Source of the DNA: CAZFLY01 sp964519995
Lineage (GTDB): Bacteria; Planctomycetota; Phycisphaerae; Sedimentisphaerales; Anaerobacaceae
Direction: 5' to 3'
Length of the DNA: 7,478 nt
Assembly (NCBI GenBank): GCA_964519995.1
Contig: CAZFLY010000096.1
Location: forward strand, 1 to 7,478
Shown: piece after piece, positions 1-7,088 of the stretch
Numbering within the stretch: the first letter of the stretch is position 1
Layout of the letters: each line of letters starts with the position of its first letter
The notes under the pieces: generated by a model
The model's database searches: none
What the model saw: the letters and a program-made list of their open reading frames with translations, nothing else
Told to the model about the DNA's origin: nothing
Program-made: the position numbers and the translations under genes

Positions 1-394
<394 letters not shown>

Positions 395-396
395 CG

Positions 397-420
397 TTTT
401 CCGAGCAATTTCTCGGAAGG
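397..420 (+). other. Hairpin in the 16S trailer, possible processing structure
   Basis: TTCCGAG (399-405) pairs perfectly with CTCGGAA (412-418) around a 6-base CAATTT loop, and two G-U pairs could extend it. It has no U-tract, so it is not a terminator. Its place between the mature 16S end and the terminator suggests a role in 3' processing or stability of the precursor, which is inference. Confidence 0.35.
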
Positions 421-465
421 CGTAAGTCAGGCATTTTCGCTGCAGGCTTAACTGTTCTTGATATT

Positions 466-495
466 AAAGCCCTGTCGCAAGACAGGGCTTTTTTA
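466..495 (+). terminator. Strong intrinsic terminator of the 16S transcript
   Basis: A perfect 11-bp stem (466-476 with 481-491) closes on a GCAA tetraloop of the GNRA type and is followed by TTTATT and further T-rich sequence. The A-run before the stem mirrors the T-run after it, so it could also work on the opposite strand. It lies about 90 bases beyond the 16S end and separates the rRNA unit from the regulatory cassette. Confidence 0.92.
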
Positions 496-575
496 TTGCT
501 TTTTCGCAAAACCAAACAGGCAAAACCTGTAAGGCTTGACGTTATGACCTCATTTGCCACAAAAAAATCCCCCCG

Positions 576-596
576 TTCTCATCTTCTTCTCATCTT
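576..596 (+). promoter_or_regulatory. Tandem TTCTCATCTT operator, probable OmpR-family regulator site
   Basis: Two identical 10-bp direct repeats (576-585 and 587-596) are separated by one base, giving an 11-bp period, about one helical turn. OmpR/PhoB-family regulators bind as head-to-tail dimers to direct repeats with this spacing. The site directly abuts a weak candidate -35 box and lies upstream of a PepSY gene that precedes an OmpR-family regulator gene. The natural inference is positive autoregulation. The repeat is seen directly; the binding partner is inferred. Confidence 0.6.
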
Positions 597-625
597 TTGT
601 TTGTTATTGTTCAAGCGACGACAAT
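597..625 (+). promoter_or_regulatory. Candidate activator-dependent promoter of the PepSY / two-component genes
   Basis: TTGTTT (597-602) and GACAAT (620-625) are spaced by 17 bp. The -35 matches consensus at only three positions and the -10 at four, so basal activity would be low. That fits a promoter needing the regulator bound at the adjoining tandem operator. Transcription would start near 632, leaving a leader of about 55 nt. Confidence 0.33.
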
Positions 626-687
626 AAGCCTCGCCTTTGTGGCAGGTGGTATTTTTAAAGAGATTATTAATTTGAAAGGATTGAAAA

Positions 688-1227
688 ATGAAAAGAAAAC
701 TAACACAAGCAGGAGTCATGGTAATCATTGCAGCATTGGTGTGTTCTATCGCCATTGCCAAAAAGCGCCGGGATAAAAAAGTTAGCCTTCCTGCTCAAGT
801 GGAAAAGTCGCTGACAGAAAGTTACCCTGATGCTTCCATTAAAGAGGTAAATAAGGAAGAAGAAGAGTTCAAAGTCTTTGAAGTTGAATTAGCCCTGAAA
901 AATGGACAGGAAGTAGAGGTAACCGTGACTGGCGACGGTACGGTTATGGAAGCTGAGAATGAAATAGAAGTCTCAGCCCTTCCATTTGATGTGTTGACTA
1001 TCATCCCAAGCGTTGGCGAAATAAAAGAAGTCAAGAGCGAAGTCACCTATGCGGTCCTGGCACCGGTTGCCCTGGCTCAGCCCAAAACAACTTATGAATT
1101 GGAAGCCGTGGTTGATGGGCAGGAAGTTGAATTGAAAGTCGCTGCAGACGGAACGGTTCTCAGCCGTGAAACCAAGGATAAAAACGATGATGGCGATGAC
1201 GACGACAATGATGACGGCGATGATTAA
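688..1227 (+). CDS. Secreted tandem PepSY-like protein with Asp-rich tail
   Basis: A 179-residue exported protein of no known enzymatic activity. Residues 1-24 form a signal peptide (MKRK, a hydrophobic stretch, then AIA before KK); it could instead stay as an anchor. The rest holds two PepSY-like units, about 33-97 and 98-163. Each ends in the same pattern: GQEVEVTV..DGTV at 73-86 and GQEVELKV..DGTV at 144-157, which indicates internal duplication. Residues 166-179 are almost entirely Asp with Asn and Gly, a plausible site for divalent or polycationic ligands. The start is supported by a GAAAGGA Shine-Dalgarno seven bases upstream. Small PepSY proteins are often encoded next to OmpR-type two-component systems, where they act as periplasmic accessory or target proteins; that role here is inferred. 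A tandem operator precedes the gene and a terminator-like hairpin follows it. Confidence 0.82.
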   Translation: MKRKLTQAGVMVIIAALVCSIAIAKKRRDKKVSLPAQVEKSLTESYPDASIKEVNKEEEEFKVFEVELALKNGQEVEVTVTGDGTVMEAENEIEVSALPFDVLTIIPSVGEIKEVKSEVTYAVLAPVALAQPKTTYELEAVVDGQEVELKVAADGTVLSRETKDKNDDGDDDDNDDGDD

Positions 1228-1272
1228 CCAATCCGTTCCGGCGTTGCAGTCGAAGGCTTCATGAGTTAAGAT

Positions 1273-1317
1273 AGTCGCCACACGAAGTTTGATTTCTATA
1301 TGTGGCGACTTTTCTTT
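1273..1317 (+). terminator. Terminator-like hairpin between PepSY and regulator genes
   Basis: A perfect 10-bp stem, AGTCGCCACA (1273-1282) with TGTGGCGACT (1301-1310), encloses an 18-base loop and is followed by TTTCTTT. The large loop makes it weaker than the 16S terminator, so partial read-through into the regulator and kinase genes is plausible. No convincing separate promoter is visible before the regulator gene. It may set a high PepSY to low regulator ratio. Confidence 0.65.
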
Positions 1318-1337
1318 CACAATAAGCGTGATTCAAG

Positions 1338-2012
1338 ATGCGATTATTACTCATAGAAGACTATAAACCGCTTCAGAAGTCACTTGTTCAAGGCCTTCGA
1401 GAGGCTGGGTTCGCTGTTGATTTCAGTGGAGATGGCGAAGAAGGATTATGGTACGCAAAATCGAATGACTATGATGTGATAATACTGGATATAATGCTGC
1501 CCAGTCTTGACGGGTTGAGTATATTAAAAGAATTACGCGCTCTGGGGGATACAACCCATATCCTAATACTAACGGCGAAAGATACGACGGAAGATAAAGT
1601 TAAAGGGCTGGAGCTGGGTGCTGACGACTATCTGATAAAGCCTTTTGAATTCAAGGAGCTTCTTGCTCGGCTTCGTGCATTGATTCGAAGAAGTTATCAG
1701 AAAAAAAACTCTCAGTTGACGATAGAGGACCTCAATATTGATCTGAGTACTCAGCAGGTCTACAGAGATGATCAGCTACTTACCCTTACTCCTCGCGAAT
1801 ATGCTCTGCTTGAATATTTAGCCATGCGGGCTGGAGAGATTGTGACAAGAACAGACATTTGGGAACATATTTATGAATTCAATTCGATCGCGTCGAGTAA
1901 TGTTGTCGATGTATATATTGGTTATCTTCGTAAAAAGGTTGAAAAACAAGGCAAACCCGCATTAATTCACACAATTCGAGGACGTGGTTATTTGTTGGGG
2001 ATACAGCGATGA
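1338..2012 (+). CDS. OmpR/PhoB-family response regulator
   Basis: A 224-residue DNA-binding response regulator of usual length for the family. The receiver domain (about 1-115) has acidic-pocket residues E7 and D8, phosphoacceptor D51 in the ILDIMLP motif, T79 in LILTA, Y98 as switch residue and K101 in the LIKPF motif. The winged-helix effector domain (about 125-222) shows the family signature LTPREYALLEYL, the recognition-helix region around SNVVDVYIGYLRKKV, and the C-terminal IHTIRGRGYLL hairpin. Closest in style to the PmrA/QseB/CusR branch. No strong Shine-Dalgarno is visible before the ATG. The stop overlaps the kinase start (ATGA), so translation of the pair is probably coupled. Its likely target is the tandem repeat at 576-596; this is inferred from family binding habits. 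Confidence 0.96.
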   Translation: MRLLLIEDYKPLQKSLVQGLREAGFAVDFSGDGEEGLWYAKSNDYDVIILDIMLPSLDGLSILKELRALGDTTHILILTAKDTTEDKVKGLELGADDYLIKPFEFKELLARLRALIRRSYQKKNSQLTIEDLNIDLSTQQVYRDDQLLTLTPREYALLEYLAMRAGEIVTRTDIWEHIYEFNSIASSNVVDVYIGYLRKKVEKQGKPALIHTIRGRGYLLGIQR

Positions 2013-3487
2013 TTTTGTCTTTGCGTTCTCGTTTCCTTGTAGGAGTGGTGGTTGGTCTTACAGTTCTTTTGTGCATTCTTTGTACGATAATTTACACGGC
2101 AACGCGTCATACGCTTATTTGCCATTTTGACAAATCGCTGCTTGATACAGCCAAAATGCTTTCTGCCCTTGTGGAGACTAAAGATGATGACGATGAGGAA
2201 GGACATCAGGATGAGGAGACTATTAGTGAGATCAAAAGCGAGATTGAATTTGAATTCGATGTTCGTTTAACACCGGAATTCAATAATCCCTTTGGTGGAG
2301 CGTACTATCAATTCCGGGATACTGTTGGAGCGGCAGTAGTACGGTCTCCTTCTCTGATGAACAGAGATTTGAATATATTTGCAGAAATATCAGATACTCC
2401 TCGATATAGAGAGTGCGTTTTACCTGATGGCAAGGCTGGAAGAGCAATAGGATTTCAGTTCATCCCAGGAGGCGATTCAAAATCAGACAAGAGAGCCTTT
2501 TCTGTTATCGTTGCACGAGACGCAAGCAGTGTATACAATCATTTACACTTTCTTAAATGGCTGCTGATGATTTCATCGGGGGTGGTGGTTCTTTTGTCGA
2601 TAATTGTGGCCTTGCTTGTTACCCGAACAGGCCTGCGGCCGGTTCGCGTTCTTGCAGACGAAATCTTCTCCGTTGATGCAGACAATCTCCAGAAAGGCCA
2701 TATATCTGAAAAATACCCGAAAGAATTATTACCTGTAGTTGAATGTCTGAATGGCCTGCTTCAACGACTGAAACTTTCCTTTGACCGCGAAAGACGCTTT
2801 AACTCTGACGTTGCTCACGAACTTCGCACTCCTGTTGCAGGAATACAGTCGACAATTGAAGTGTGTCTTTCTCGCATTCGTGAACCGCAGGAATATCAGG
2901 CTGATTTACAGACCTGTCTGCGAATTGCTAAAAGCTTGCATCGGATGATTGAGGCTATGTTGTCGTTGGCAAGGCTTGAGTCAAAACAGATGTCATTAAA
3001 ATACCAGCATATTTCTATTAAAGAATTGATTGCCGATTGCTGGGTGAGTCTTGCAGATAGAGCATCCGATAGAAAAATTACATTTGAGAATCGTATAAAC
3101 GAAGATATCGTATGCCCTTCTGACAAAGACCTGCTTTCCATGATTCTTTTCAATATCCTTGATAACGCAGTTGAATATTGTAATGATGCCGGACGAATTT
3201 GGATTAAAGCCGAAGAATCAGGAGGACTTGTAACACTTTCAATATCCAACACCGGCTGCAAGATAACACAGCAGCAAATGGATAATATATTTGATTCGTT
3301 TTGGAGAGGTGATGAATCGAGGAAGGATACCGGCAAGCACTGCGGCATTGGACTTGCCGTTGTGCATAGACTCGTTAAAGCGATGAGTGGAAATATCAAA
3401 GCTGAAATCGAACGAGAACAAATCTTTACGATTCGCCTTAGCCTGCCGATGAAAAAACCCATTACATCTGAATTGAGAGACTCTTGA
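2009..3487 (+). CDS. Membrane sensor histidine kinase with acidic periplasmic domain
   Basis: A 492-residue inner-membrane kinase partnered with the regulator it overlaps by four bases; GGGGA seven bases upstream serves as ribosome-binding site. Order: TM1 about 10-30, periplasmic sensor about 31-182, TM2 about 183-205, HAMP linker about 206-258, dimerisation/phosphotransfer domain with H270 in AHELRTP, then the ATPase domain with N-box N382/D385/N386, G1-like box SNTG (413-416), F-box around NIFDSFWRG and G2 box GIGLAVV (446-452). All residues needed for autophosphorylation appear present. The G1 box has Asn where Asp is classic, as in several QseC/CusS-type kinases. The sensor carries an acidic cluster, KDDDDEEGHQDEE (58-70), followed by more Glu/Asp. 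Such patches bind metal ions or cationic peptides in PhoQ/PmrB-type sensors, so a cationic envelope signal is the best guess. The ligand is not determined by sequence. Confidence 0.95.
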   Translation: MILSLRSRFLVGVVVGLTVLLCILCTIIYTATRHTLICHFDKSLLDTAKMLSALVETKDDDDEEGHQDEETISEIKSEIEFEFDVRLTPEFNNPFGGAYYQFRDTVGAAVVRSPSLMNRDLNIFAEISDTPRYRECVLPDGKAGRAIGFQFIPGGDSKSDKRAFSVIVARDASSVYNHLHFLKWLLMISSGVVVLLSIIVALLVTRTGLRPVRVLADEIFSVDADNLQKGHISEKYPKELLPVVECLNGLLQRLKLSFDRERRFNSDVAHELRTPVAGIQSTIEVCLSRIREPQEYQADLQTCLRIAKSLHRMIEAMLSLARLESKQMSLKYQHISIKELIADCWVSLADRASDRKITFENRINEDIVCPSDKDLLSMILFNILDNAVEYCNDAGRIWIKAEESGGLVTLSISNTGCKITQQQMDNIFDSFWRGDESRKDTGKHCGIGLAVVHRLVKAMSGNIKAEIEREQIFTIRLSLPMKKPITSELRDS

Positions 3488-3535
3488 AATTACCTTTTCC
3501 TCGCCTCGCTCTGCGAAAGAAAGCGAACAAACTCC

Positions 3536-3578
3536 GGGGAACCTGCTGCTGGATCACCTCCTTTCTAGGGATTACTAG
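3536..3578 (+). repeat. 43-bp direct repeat, copy B (displaced 16S 3' end fragment)
   Basis: It repeats 350-392 with two substitutions, 3186 bp downstream and in the same orientation. It begins inside helix 45: the GGAA loop and 3' strand are kept but most of the 5' strand is lost. It contains the anti-Shine-Dalgarno CCTCC at 3557-3561 and ends at CTAG (3575-3578), where an IS630-type sequence begins. No further 16S sequence lies upstream, so it cannot be a functional rRNA. It starts 48 bases after the kinase stop codon, and no terminator is visible between, so it may lie in the kinase mRNA's 3' untranslated region. Confidence 0.95.
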
Positions 3579-3613
3579 TGGTCTGTCTATAAATAAATGA
3601 TCCCAAATTCAGG

Positions 3614-3662
3614 TATTCTTGCTGATATGGTTAATAGTAACTTTAACCAGAAAGTAAGAATA
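3614..3662 (+). other. Nested inverted repeats in the IS leader
   Basis: An outer pair, TATTCTT (3614-3620) with AAGAATA (3656-3662), encloses an inner pair, TGGTTAA (3628-3634) with TTAACCA (3643-3649). Both pairs are perfect 7-mers. In RNA this would fold just before the transposase ATG. Several IS families use leader hairpins to block translation from outside transcripts; that role here is inference. Confidence 0.4.
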
Positions 3663-3668
3663 TCTGAT

Positions 3669-3776
3669 ATGCCAAACAAAATTTATGTTGTTGAATTAAG
3701 CAACCAGGAACGCAATGAACTAAACCGATTGATCAACACAAAAAAGGGTAGTCATACAATCAGCCTTTTCCGGTAA
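3669..3776 (+). pseudogene. IS630-family transposase, N-terminal fragment
   Basis: A 35-codon open frame starting MPNKIYVVELSNQERNELN, then RLINTKKGSHTI. The pattern MP-K-Y-V-L-ER-L-LI-KG is typical of the N-terminus of IS630-type transposases, which normally continue with an ARILL-like helix-turn-helix segment. Here the frame leaves the family pattern after about residue 31 and stops. Full-length members run about 330-360 residues with a DDE catalytic core, so none of the catalytic part survives and the product cannot be active. The call rests on recalled family patterns over a short stretch. Confidence 0.65.
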
Positions 3777-3779
3777 ATA

Positions 3780-5729
3780 TTATTCATCCGTTCTAAAAGC
3801 TAAGGCCGGTAGACCTTCCTTATTATATAAATTTGCACTTTCAGGGTTATCTGCCCAGGCATAGCGCACAGCTACGGGATTGGTTATCTCATCGTTCCAG
3901 ACAATGACTTCATCATTCTCTATTTTTGCGTTTGCCCAGACAAATTTTTTGTCAACGTTGGCAATGGCGAAATGCTTCAGCTCACCGCCTCCTTTAGCTA
4001 TTAATCCGTCGCCGGTATTTGTAAATGTGATAATGATTTTGTTTCCTTCGATTTTCATAGACTGATAAAGTGGGCCTGAATAAACTACATTTTTATCACC
4101 ATAAGCCACCTTTTGAGCTGCGAGTGCAAGCCGCTTACCTACATCTTCTTTATTTAAAGGATGAATGTCATTCCATTCACCGATATCGATGGCAACAGCC
4201 ATTCCCGTGTTAGGGACAGCGAGCGTTTTAAGCTGTGCTTCTCTCAATTCAGCCCAATTACTTTCAGAAGGCTGGTCTTTAACCTCCATAAAATTGGCCA
4301 GTTGTACATATAAAAAAGGGAAATCACCCTGGTTCCAATTGCGTCTCCAGTCAGCAATCATCGCAGGGAACAGTTTCTGATATTCAAGTGGTCTTCCGGC
4401 GTTGGATTCACCCTGGTACCATATCACCCCTTTAATTGTATAATTTAATAGCGGTGCAATCATTCCATTATACAAACCTAATGGCTGCCACTCGATAAAA
4501 GTTTTCGGCTGCAATGGCTCCATAGTCGCGCCTAATTTATATTGCCATTGGCCTTTTAAGTCGATTGTTTGCCCCCCTGCTGTCAAATGGTATGGCTTAT
4601 CCAGAATAAAACCGCCACGGCCTATATTATTAACAACCCTTACTACAATAACATTTTTCCCCTCCTTAATCAGGTTTTCAGGTACATCATATTTTCTTGG
4701 CGGGTATTGGTATGAAACACTGCCGACAAATTTGCCGTTAACATAAGTTTTGTCACTATCAACGACCCTGCCCATTAAAAGTCTCGCCGGCTTGCCGGTC
4801 ATCGAAGCCGGGACATCAATTTCCTTTCTGAACCAGATAACGCCGTTCACATGCCCCAACTCACCGTCGGCCCAATAGCCGGGTACATTCATAGTTGCCC
4901 AATCGGAGGCATCGTAAGTCGTATCAAACCACGGCTTTTGACCATCCGCCAAACCTTTATCCTTTTGCTGCAAAAGGCTATACCACGCATCGCTGACAGC
5001 TTTATCCTTGTCAGCAATTTGATTAAGGTAGGCGCTGTCTTTAAATTTTTCCGCTGTTTCAAGGTGGGCAGGAAACTCTTTTAAGGCGTCCTCGCTCAAC
5101 CACGCCTCGGCAGGCGATCCTCCTACACTTGCATGAATTAAACCGATGGGAACCTCGTATTTTTCATATAATGCTTTTGCAAAAAAATAACCTGTGGCTG
5201 TAAAGCGTAGAATACTCTCAGGATTTGCTGATTCCCAGTAACCCGATTGTAAGTCTTCCTGTGGTGTGTTAAAATTATACCTCTTGGAAACAAAAAACCG
5301 TTTGATAGCCGGATTGTTAGAATTTGCAATCACATCTTCATAACGGTCTTTTACCCGTGCCATAGACAGGTCCATATTCGACTGGCCTGAACATACCCAT
5401 ACATCGCCTATCATGATATTTTTCAGAGTTATGTGATTATCAGCATTAATTTCCATATCGTATGGACCGCCCGCTCTCAATTCAGAAAGCATTACCGCCC
5501 AATTACCATCCATATCGGCTGCGGCGTTATATGTTCCGCCGTTAAATTTTATTGTTACCTCTTCACCAGCATCGGCCCAGCCCCAGATTCTTACACCGTC
5601 ACATCTTTGCAGCACCATACCGTCACTCACTAAAAGCGGCAGCCTGACCCGGCAATAGGCAGCCTGACAAATCAATAATGTATAAAAGCATAATACAAAA
5701 ATATGTATTCTTACATTCATCTTCATCAA
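3780..5729 (-). CDS. SGNH / sialate-O-acetylesterase-like acetylesterase (CE20-type) with inserted jelly-roll domain
   Basis: A 649-residue exported esterase, probably removing acetyl groups from hemicellulose side chains. The N-terminus has a hydrophobic signal segment (about 7-25); the exact cleavage site is unclear. A beta-rich region with FNGG.. and ..DGNWAV precedes the SGNH catalytic domain, which is split in two. Block I holds nucleophile S117 in SGQSNM, followed by ASVGGSPAEAW (200-210). An insertion at about 265-385 looks like a glycoside-hydrolase-family-2-type sugar-binding jelly roll (W.....VPGYW, VNGVIWFRKEIDVP, YVNGKFVG). The catalytic domain then resumes with GVIWYQGESNA (434-444) and ends with the Asp/His block DIHP (D521, H523). 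This split layout is that of CE20 enzymes and the DUF303 family. AAAGGAA lies five bases before the chosen ATG, with in-frame ATGs at codons 2 and 4 as alternatives. It is the second gene of an operon, 37 bases after the CE15 gene. Substrate is inferred. Confidence 0.9.
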   Translation of the reverse strand: MMKMNVRIHIFVLCFYTLLICQAAYCRVRLPLLVSDGMVLQRCDGVRIWGWADAGEEVTIKFNGGTYNAAADMDGNWAVMLSELRAGGPYDMEINADNHITLKNIMIGDVWVCSGQSNMDLSMARVKDRYEDVIANSNNPAIKRFFVSKRYNFNTPQEDLQSGYWESANPESILRFTATGYFFAKALYEKYEVPIGLIHASVGGSPAEAWLSEDALKEFPAHLETAEKFKDSAYLNQIADKDKAVSDAWYSLLQQKDKGLADGQKPWFDTTYDASDWATMNVPGYWADGELGHVNGVIWFRKEIDVPASMTGKPARLLMGRVVDSDKTYVNGKFVGSVSYQYPPRKYDVPENLIKEGKNVIVVRVVNNIGRGGFILDKPYHLTAGGQTIDLKGQWQYKLGATMEPLQPKTFIEWQPLGLYNGMIAPLLNYTIKGVIWYQGESNAGRPLEYQKLFPAMIADWRRNWNQGDFPFLYVQLANFMEVKDQPSESNWAELREAQLKTLAVPNTGMAVAIDIGEWNDIHPLNKEDVGKRLALAAQKVAYGDKNVVYSGPLYQSMKIEGNKIIITFTNTGDGLIAKGGGELKHFAIANVDKKFVWANAKIENDEVIVWNDEITNPVAVRYAWADNPESANLYNKEGLPALAFRTDE

Positions 5730-5766
5730 TAATATTCCTTTAGTTTTTTACTGGTTGAAATAAGGA

Positions 5767-7038
5767 TTATTTTTCAGCCTCTGCAATGCCAAAGTGTCGG
5801 TCTGCGAAGGCCAGGAACTGCTGCCAGTCATAGCTGTTGATGCCATGTCCGCCCTTGCGGTTGTGATAACCAATCGTGTCACCAACAGCGGTTTCGACGG
5901 GCGGCATTTCATCCACGCCAAGTCCGCCCTTACCAAATAGCTCATAGACCGGCTCAGCATATTTAGCGGCGAGGAACGAGCCTCGCGGGTCGCCCCAATA
6001 GTCTTGCTCAGCGGTAGCGATGTACACCGGCCTGGGAGCCATTAAAGCAACAAGCATGTGCCAATCAACGGGCAGGTCGTTCACCCGATCGCCGTAGTCC
6101 TTAAAATTGCGGTTGAACCAGTGTGGAGCATAATTGTTGATTGATTTGACAGTCTCACCGTAGCCACGACGGACGATGACAGCACCGCCGCAGCCTGATT
6201 CGCCCGAGAAGACGATTGCGAAGCGCTCGTCCTGGGCTCCCGCCCACATAGCGACCTTGCCGTAACGCGAAAACCCCATGATGCAAACCTTGCCACCGTC
6301 AATGTCTGGGTCGGTTACAATGTAATCCATGGCTCGGCTCATGGCCCAAGCCCAGGCGCCGATGGCGCCCCATTCATCCGGACCTGCCTCGGTCTGTCCC
6401 GGTTCTGCAAATACCTTACGGATGCTTTGCTCGTACGAACCCTCTCTACTGTCAGGCTCAACATCCCAAGGATTGAAACTAACCAAGCCATAGCCGCGAT
6501 TGAGTAATACCGGCTGGTAGCGACCGCGTCCAGGCATCAGGAAGATCGGCACCGGTTTACCTGTATTGGCTGGCAAAATAATGTTAAGATCCATCTTCGG
6601 CCCGTCCTTCTTCCCAGTGAAGTAGATCGTTACACTCTTTGCGATGGCCCTACTGTTCATGGCATTAGAATTTGTCGAGATCACTTCCCAGGTCATCTCC
6701 TTAGGCCGCCCAACCATTGTGCGACCATAAACGTGAGTCTCGAAGAGCTTTAGAATCTCCGGCCGGCGCTTTTCTTTCCAGGTCTTGGTGTCGGTAACCT
6801 TTTCACCATTGAGCATGACCAGCGGATCGGGCAAAGAGTACTGGGGAACCTTCGACTCATCGTAAAGCCCGGGCGGGTAGTTTGGTGGAAGCTGAGGTTG
6901 CTGCCCAGCTAAGGCTTGGCCCTCCTTACTGAGGTTTGTACCTTCTCTGGCCTCTGACGAGACGGGTGCAAAAAGAACATAGCCGAGGAACACGAAGATC
7001 AGAGATGCGGCGATTTTCGGTGGGAGATATCGTTTCAT
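5767..7038 (-). CDS. CE15-type glucuronoyl (4-O-methyl-glucuronoyl) esterase
   Basis: A 423-residue secreted alpha/beta-hydrolase, predicted to cleave ester bonds between 4-O-methyl-glucuronic acid of xylan and lignin alcohols. Residues 1-30 are a clear signal peptide ending SSEA before R31. The catalytic signature GFSRYGK (255-261) gives nucleophile S257 and oxyanion-hole R258. E280 in SGESGCGG lies 23 residues later, the same spacing as Ser-Glu in characterised fungal CE15 enzymes, and H398 in GGHGI completes the triad. Other family features are HWFNRNF (306-312), the VDWHMLVALMAPRPVY segment (324-339) and AEQDYWGDPRGS. Length matches bacterial single-domain members; there is no extra carbohydrate-binding module. 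AGGGAT about six bases before the ATG is a good ribosome-binding site. It is first in the operon with the downstream acetylesterase. Its base composition looks richer in G+C than its partner's, which may point to separate origins. Confidence 0.9.
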   Translation of the reverse strand: MKRYLPPKIAASLIFVFLGYVLFAPVSSEAREGTNLSKEGQALAGQQPQLPPNYPPGLYDESKVPQYSLPDPLVMLNGEKVTDTKTWKEKRRPEILKLFETHVYGRTMVGRPKEMTWEVISTNSNAMNSRAIAKSVTIYFTGKKDGPKMDLNIILPANTGKPVPIFLMPGRGRYQPVLLNRGYGLVSFNPWDVEPDSREGSYEQSIRKVFAEPGQTEAGPDEWGAIGAWAWAMSRAMDYIVTDPDIDGGKVCIMGFSRYGKVAMWAGAQDERFAIVFSGESGCGGAVIVRRGYGETVKSINNYAPHWFNRNFKDYGDRVNDLPVDWHMLVALMAPRPVYIATAEQDYWGDPRGSFLAAKYAEPVYELFGKGGLGVDEMPPVETAVGDTIGYHNRKGGHGINSYDWQQFLAFADRHFGIAEAEK

Positions 7039-7088
7039 AACTCGATCCCTATATATTTCAAGTTTTTCTATCTTATTTGGTTTCGTCC

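Larger units (their letters stand above)
3576..3776 (+). mobile_element. IS630-type element, left-end remnant
   Basis: The first 31 or so residues of a transposase-like reading frame (3669-3776) resemble the start of IS630-family transposases. The sequence before it is a plausible left end, beginning GTGGTCTGTC right after the TA of a CTAG at 3575-3578. IS630 elements insert at TA and often choose CTAG, which fits this junction. The right end and over 300 codons of transposase are missing; the remnant stops next to the esterase gene's stop codon. Exact element ends are inferred. Confidence 0.55.

Noticed and set aside
555..644. 9-bp inverted repeat TGCCACAAA / TTTGTGGCA flanking the operator and promoter
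   Set aside because: The arms are 72 bp apart, and a 9-bp match in a window this size can easily arise by chance; no supporting motif.
973..1320. 115-codon minus-strand frame with a hydrophobic stretch
   Set aside because: The hydrophobic run is the antisense of the Asp-rich tail codons of the PepSY gene; no ribosome-binding site or family signature.
2896..3462. 188-codon open frame on the minus strand
   Set aside because: It is fully inside the kinase ATPase and phosphotransfer domains, whose plus-strand motifs are complete; no recognisable motif in the antisense product.
3536..3578. Second functional 16S gene
   Set aside because: Only 43 bases match and the sequence upstream (3488-3535) has no 16S similarity.
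3742..3769. AAAAGG / CCTTTT inverted repeat as a terminator for the convergent esterase operon
   Set aside because: Only six base pairs, mostly A-T, with no following T-run on the minus strand; too weak to call.
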